Shown here piece after piece: positions 13,607-16,526 of a stretch of DNA of 16,526 nucleotides. The notes below the pieces were generated by a model. The model saw nothing but the letters and a program-made list of their open reading frames with translations. It was not told where the DNA came from and made no database searches. The stretch spans positions 1 through 16,526 of the forward strand of contig CALDLG010000179.1 of the NCBI GenBank assembly GCA_937910785.1, read 5' to 3'. The DNA comes from an uncultured Lachnospiraceae bacterium. Its GTDB lineage: Bacteria > Bacillota > Clostridia > Lachnospirales > Lachnospiraceae. Each line of letters opens with the position of its first letter. Position 1 is the stretch's first letter. The position numbers were made by a program, and so were the translations under genes.

Positions 13607-16526
13607 ATGAAGAAAAATCAGAAGAGAAAGGCATCCGCTCATGCGGCCGAAAGGAACAACAGAAGCGTCAGCGATGATACACTGGAATTTCTGAGTCTGG
13701 ATGATGAGACCATTGAGGCATATAATCAGAAAATGCGCACTGTGTCTTCGAAGAAGAGCGGGCCGCTCCGGGAGAAGAGCGCCGGACGGAAAAAGCCGGA
13801 ATTCTATGAGGCGGATGAGGGTGACGAGACAGAAGAGCTTTATGATTTCAGGGCGGATGGCGGTGAGCCGGACGACGATGAGTATTATGCGTCGGGCGAT
13901 GCTGACGACGATGGGTATTATGAGTCGGAGGAAGCCGAAGACGATGGGTATTATGAGTCGGAGGAAGCCGAAGACGATGCGTATTATGAGGCGGACGACG
14001 CCGAAGATGATGGGTATTATGAGGCGGACGACGCCGAAGATGATGGGTATTATGAAGCGGACGACGCCGAAGATGACCGGTATTATGAAGCGGATGAAGT
14101 GGAAGACGACGGATACTATGAGGCGTATGAAGATGACGATGCGTATTATGAATCGTATGAAGACGATGACGCGTATTATGGGATGGAAGAGGATGATGAG
14201 TATTACGGCATAGAAGATGACGAATATTATGAGACAGACGATGACGATGATGACGACGATGAAAATTTCTTTACCCGGCTGGGAGACGCCATCGCCAATA
14301 TGAGCGCGGCGGATCACATGGTAGCGATGTTTGGTATTTTTATTTTGATCGCGGCAGTCGCCACCGGCGTGATTTTTTTCAGCGCAAGGACAGTGTCCGA
14401 ACAGGTGGAAGCCTTTGCGGAAATCGGGTCGGAGATCGAAAATATCAGGATGATCGGCGAGAGCGGGTTGACGGCCGTCGCGGAAGCGGAGGCATCCAGA
14501 GCGCTGCAGGGCGGCGAATCCGAAGCGGAAGACACAGAAGAAGCGCAGGAAGAGGAAAATACACAGGCGCAGACGATAGAGGTGGGCATTAATCTGGCGT
14601 CTATTCAGTCAGATCTCAAAATTAAATTCGTCAATAAGGAGACCAATAAGCTGATCGGCGGCGTGCCCTTCGAGGTTCAGATTACCGGTAATACGACGCT
14701 CAGCCTCAGGGACGAGGATGAAGACGGTATTATTTATCAGACAGGCATCGGGGCGGGGACTTATACGGTGCAGGTAATGCCTCTGGAGGGAGAAGAATTT
14801 GACAAATACCGTTTTCCGGCACAGGGAGAGACGGTAAAAGTCACGGATACAATCAATTATAAAAAAGTTGAAGTGGCGGATGAGATCAAGACGGAAGCCG
14901 AGGTAAATGTGGCGGCGGAGGATACCGCCCAGCAGAATACCGTAGAGTCTGCATTGACGGATACCGTCGAATGGGTGGAATCGACGAAGACGGAGAAAAA
15001 TGCCGACGGCAATTATGAAGAGATTAAAAGGGCGGATATTCCGGACCCGATGACGCTCGCAATGGCGGACGGATTTATGAAGCTTGTAAATGACAGGGCA
15101 CTGCAGCCGGCTGCGGTGCCTGCGAGTATGGATATGGCGACCGGTTCGGCGGTCAGGACCGTAACAGATGAAACGATCGGAAGTGACACGACGACGAGCG
15201 ACGGGACAACGGGAAGCGACACGACGACAAGCAGTGGGACGACCGGAAGTGACACGACGACGAGCGGAGGAACGACGGGAAGCGACACGACGACGAGCGG
15301 AGGAACGACGGGAAGCGACACGATGACAAGCAGTGGAACGACGGGAAGCGACACGACGACAAGCAGTGGAACGACGGGAAGCGACACGACAACCAGTACG
15401 GGTTCTACCGGTACCGGAACGCCGGGAACCGGTACTACAAGCAGCTCGACGACAACCAATACGCCGCCTCCGGCCGCTATGACGGATGCGGATAAGCTGA
15501 ATGCACTGGCGCCGCAGCTGAATACCAAAACTCTTTCGCTGACGAAGGGAGAAAGCGCCACGCTTTCCGTTCAGGTAAAGGGAAACGAGGCCTATATCGT
15601 AGAATGGAGCAGTAACTCATCGGCCGTCAGCGTGACGAATGGTACGGTTAAGGGACTGGCCGCCGGAACTGCGGCGGTAACGGCTACGGTCAGGGTGGGA
15701 ACCGCTTCTGTTCCCCTGAACTGTACGGTGACCGTAAAGGAGGCCGCCGTAAAATATACGGAGGTGAAAATAGAAGGAGATTCCAAAATACGGGCCGGAG
15801 GCACCGGCTCCGTCAAAGGAAAGACGACGCCGGAGGGCGGCGTTATTACCTGGTCGAGCGATAATACCAATGTTCTTACGATAGACAAAGATGGGAAAAT
15901 AACAGGCGTGATGGAAGGGACGGCAACCGTTACCGGTGTCTGCGGGGATGCGAAGGGCACATGGAAGGTTACCGTTACCAAGAACTATGCGGGAGATACG
16001 ACAACCAAATTAAAGGACAAAAACGGCAATCAGATCTACAGGAAGAACGGTGACGGGCAGTATGTGGAAGCCGTTTATGCAGATTATTATAATGACCACA
16101 GGCTGTATCTGAGAAAGGTCAATGCGGACTGCTTTTACACCGGATGGCAGACGATTGACGGTTATACCTATTTTTTTGATAAAAATGGAAATTATGTAAC
16201 TGGAGAACAGATTATTCAGGGCGCCAGATATTCCTTTGACAGTCAGGGAAGAATCTCTTCCGGTTCCGGTTCGCTCGGCATCGACGTATCCAAATGGAAC
16301 GGGTCCATCGACTGGAATGCGGTTAAAAACTCAGGCGTTTCCTATGTGATTATCCGATGCGGCTATCGCGGTTCCTCTACGGGAGCCCTGATAGAAGATC
16401 CGAAATTCACGGCCAATATCAAAGGGGCCAAAGCGGCGGGACTGAAAGTGGGCGTATATTTCTTCAGTCAGGCGGTCAATGAGGTGGAAGCCGTTGAGGA
16501 GGCTTCGATGGCCCTGAATCTGGTGA
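13607..16526 (+). CDS. Membrane-anchored GH25 lysozyme-like protein with Ig-like domains, truncated by window end
   Basis: The frame is open from the ATG at 13607 to the window edge, showing 973 residues. In order: a basic start; an acidic Tyr-rich repeat region (about 88-218); one membrane segment (about 239-258), giving an inside-out topology with the repeats in the cytoplasm; a Glu-rich stretch; a beta domain near 325-395 (KIKFVNKETNKLIGGVPFEV) that resembles SpaA/carboxypeptidase-regulatory folds; a Thr/Ser-rich repeat linker (525-601); two Big_2-like Ig domains (638-710 and 716-792) with WSS and VKGLAAGTA or ITGVMEGTA motifs; YG-type wall-binding repeats (about 800-887, TGWQTIDGYTYFFDKNG); and the start of a GH25 domain at 891, GIDVSKWNGSIDW, with D893 as a likely active-site residue. 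The DxE catalytic region is probably at or beyond the edge, so activity cannot be confirmed. GH25 enzymes cut peptidoglycan at N-acetylmuramic acid. Confidence 0.9.
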   Translation, partial: MKKNQKRKASAHAAERNNRSVSDDTLEFLSLDDETIEAYNQKMRTVSSKKSGPLREKSAGRKKPEFYEADEGDETEELYDFRADGGEPDDDEYYASGDADDDGYYESEEAEDDGYYESEEAEDDAYYEADDAEDDGYYEADDAEDDGYYEADDAEDDRYYEADEVEDDGYYEAYEDDDAYYESYEDDDAYYGMEEDDEYYGIEDDEYYETDDDDDDDDENFFTRLGDAIANMSAADHMVAMFGIFILIAAVATGVIFFSARTVSEQVEAFAEIGSEIENIRMIGESGLTAVAEAEASRALQGGESEAEDTEEAQEEENTQAQTIEVGINLASIQSDLKIKFVNKETNKLIGGVPFEVQITGNTTLSLRDEDEDGIIYQTGIGAGTYTVQVMPLEGEEFDKYRFPAQGETVKVTDTINYKKVEVADEIKTEAEVNVAAEDTAQQNTVESALTDTVEWVESTKTEKNADGNYEEIKRADIPDPMTLAMADGFMKLVNDRALQPAAVPASMDMATGSAVRTVTDETIGSDTTTSDGTTGSDTTTSSGTTGSDTTTSGGTTGSDTTTSGGTTGSDTMTSSGTTGSDTTTSSGTTGSDTTTSTGSTGTGTPGTGTTSSSTTTNTPPPAAMTDADKLNALAPQLNTKTLSLTKGESATLSVQVKGNEAYIVEWSSNSSAVSVTNGTVKGLAAGTAAVTATVRVGTASVPLNCTVTVKEAAVKYTEVKIEGDSKIRAGGTGSVKGKTTPEGGVITWSSDNTNVLTIDKDGKITGVMEGTATVTGVCGDAKGTWKVTVTKNYAGDTTTKLKDKNGNQIYRKNGDGQYVEAVYADYYNDHRLYLRKVNADCFYTGWQTIDGYTYFFDKNGNYVTGEQIIQGARYSFDSQGRISSGSGSLGIDVSKWNGSIDWNAVKNSGVSYVIIRCGYRGSSTGALIEDPKFTANIKGAKAAGLKVGVYFFSQAVNEVEAVEEASMALNLV
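13907..14104 (+). repeat. 33-bp tandem repeats encoding acidic 11-residue units with Tyr pairs
   Basis: Six adjacent 33-base units, starting at 13907, 13940, 13973, 14006, 14039 and 14072, each encode a unit like DDGYYEADDAE. More diverged units continue on both sides (about 13870-14260), with 12 Tyr-Tyr pairs in all, ending in eight Asp in a row. Length changes by one unit would keep the frame. The array lies before the membrane segment and so is predicted to be cytoplasmic. Confidence 0.92.
15179..15409 (+). repeat. Seven 33-bp tandem repeats encoding GSDTTTS-x-GTT linker
   Basis: Seven 33-base units in a row from 15179 to 15409 encode 11-residue units of the form GSDTTTSxGTT; only position 8 changes much, with one Thr to Met in the fifth unit and a diverged last unit. 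This is an extracellular low-complexity linker between the first beta domain and the Ig-like domains. Near-identical units suggest recent expansion or homogenisation by slippage. Thr and Ser density would allow O-glycosylation, which is speculation. Confidence 0.93.

Noticed and set aside
13907..14104. Regular 33-bp repeats as a CRISPR array
   Set aside because: Units are contiguous with no unique spacers and keep one reading frame inside a domain-rich protein.
13595..14317. A 240-residue minus-strand open frame rich in Ile, Val and Arg
   Set aside because: It is the reverse of the acidic repeat array in the GH25 gene; its composition follows from that repeat, and the plus strand has a promoter, ribosome site and domains.
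15013..15561. Minus-strand frame with Val/Pro-rich repeats
   Set aside because: It is antisense to the Thr-rich 33-bp repeats and the Ig-like domain of the GH25 gene.

Overview
The window looks like chromosome from a Gram-positive, anaerobic Firmicute, most likely a Lachnospiraceae-type member of Clostridia. The basis is AAAGG/AGGAG-type ribosome sites, the pairing of CotH, VTC and DUF4956 genes, a short zinc-ribbon protein type familiar from that family, and a large membrane-anchored GH25 lysozyme with Ig-like domains. This placement rests on gene content and recollection, not on a database search. No rRNA, tRNA, CRISPR array or complete insertion sequence was seen.

Layout. (1) 1-387: C-terminal end of an SGNH/GDSL hydrolase, cut by the window edge. 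(2) 412-5430, all on the minus strand: cotH-like kinase, then a VTC-type polyphosphate polymerase, then a DUF4956 membrane protein, closely spaced in one transcript direction, followed by a PRK07208-like FAD-dependent oxidoreductase with its own promoter. (3) 5485-5789: a gene-free, MITE-like element with terminal and subterminal inverted repeats and a long central hairpin, between two divergent promoters. (4) 5899-10389, plus strand: a four-gene run of two membrane proteins (probably the two halves of a GT-C-like protein), an AlgI-type MBOAT acyltransferase and an anchored SGNH partner. (5) 10400-11512, minus: an anchored SGNH-like protein whose nucleophile motif is altered. (6) 11704-11885: a second gene-free, strongly self-complementary segment, beside a good rho-independent terminator at 11901-11925. 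(7) 11947-12285, minus: a small zinc-ribbon protein. (8) 12489-13544, plus: an acyltransferase-3 family membrane protein. (9) 13607 to the right edge, plus: a GH25 lysozyme-like protein open to the end of the window, with two unrelated 11-residue repeat arrays, one predicted in the cytoplasm and one outside.

How the genes fit together. Most of the window concerns the cell envelope. The MBOAT and anchored SGNH pair resembles two-part O-acylation systems that decorate extracellular glycans. The GT-C-like pair in the same operon could add a sugar on the outer face of the membrane. The acyltransferase-3 protein and the other SGNH proteins fit the same theme, and the FAD enzyme belongs to a family related to UDP-galactopyranose mutase and protoporphyrinogen oxidase. 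The CotH/VTC/DUF4956 group is a recurring but poorly understood module that may link polyphosphate synthesis at the membrane to protein phosphorylation. These functional links are inferred from neighbourhood and family.
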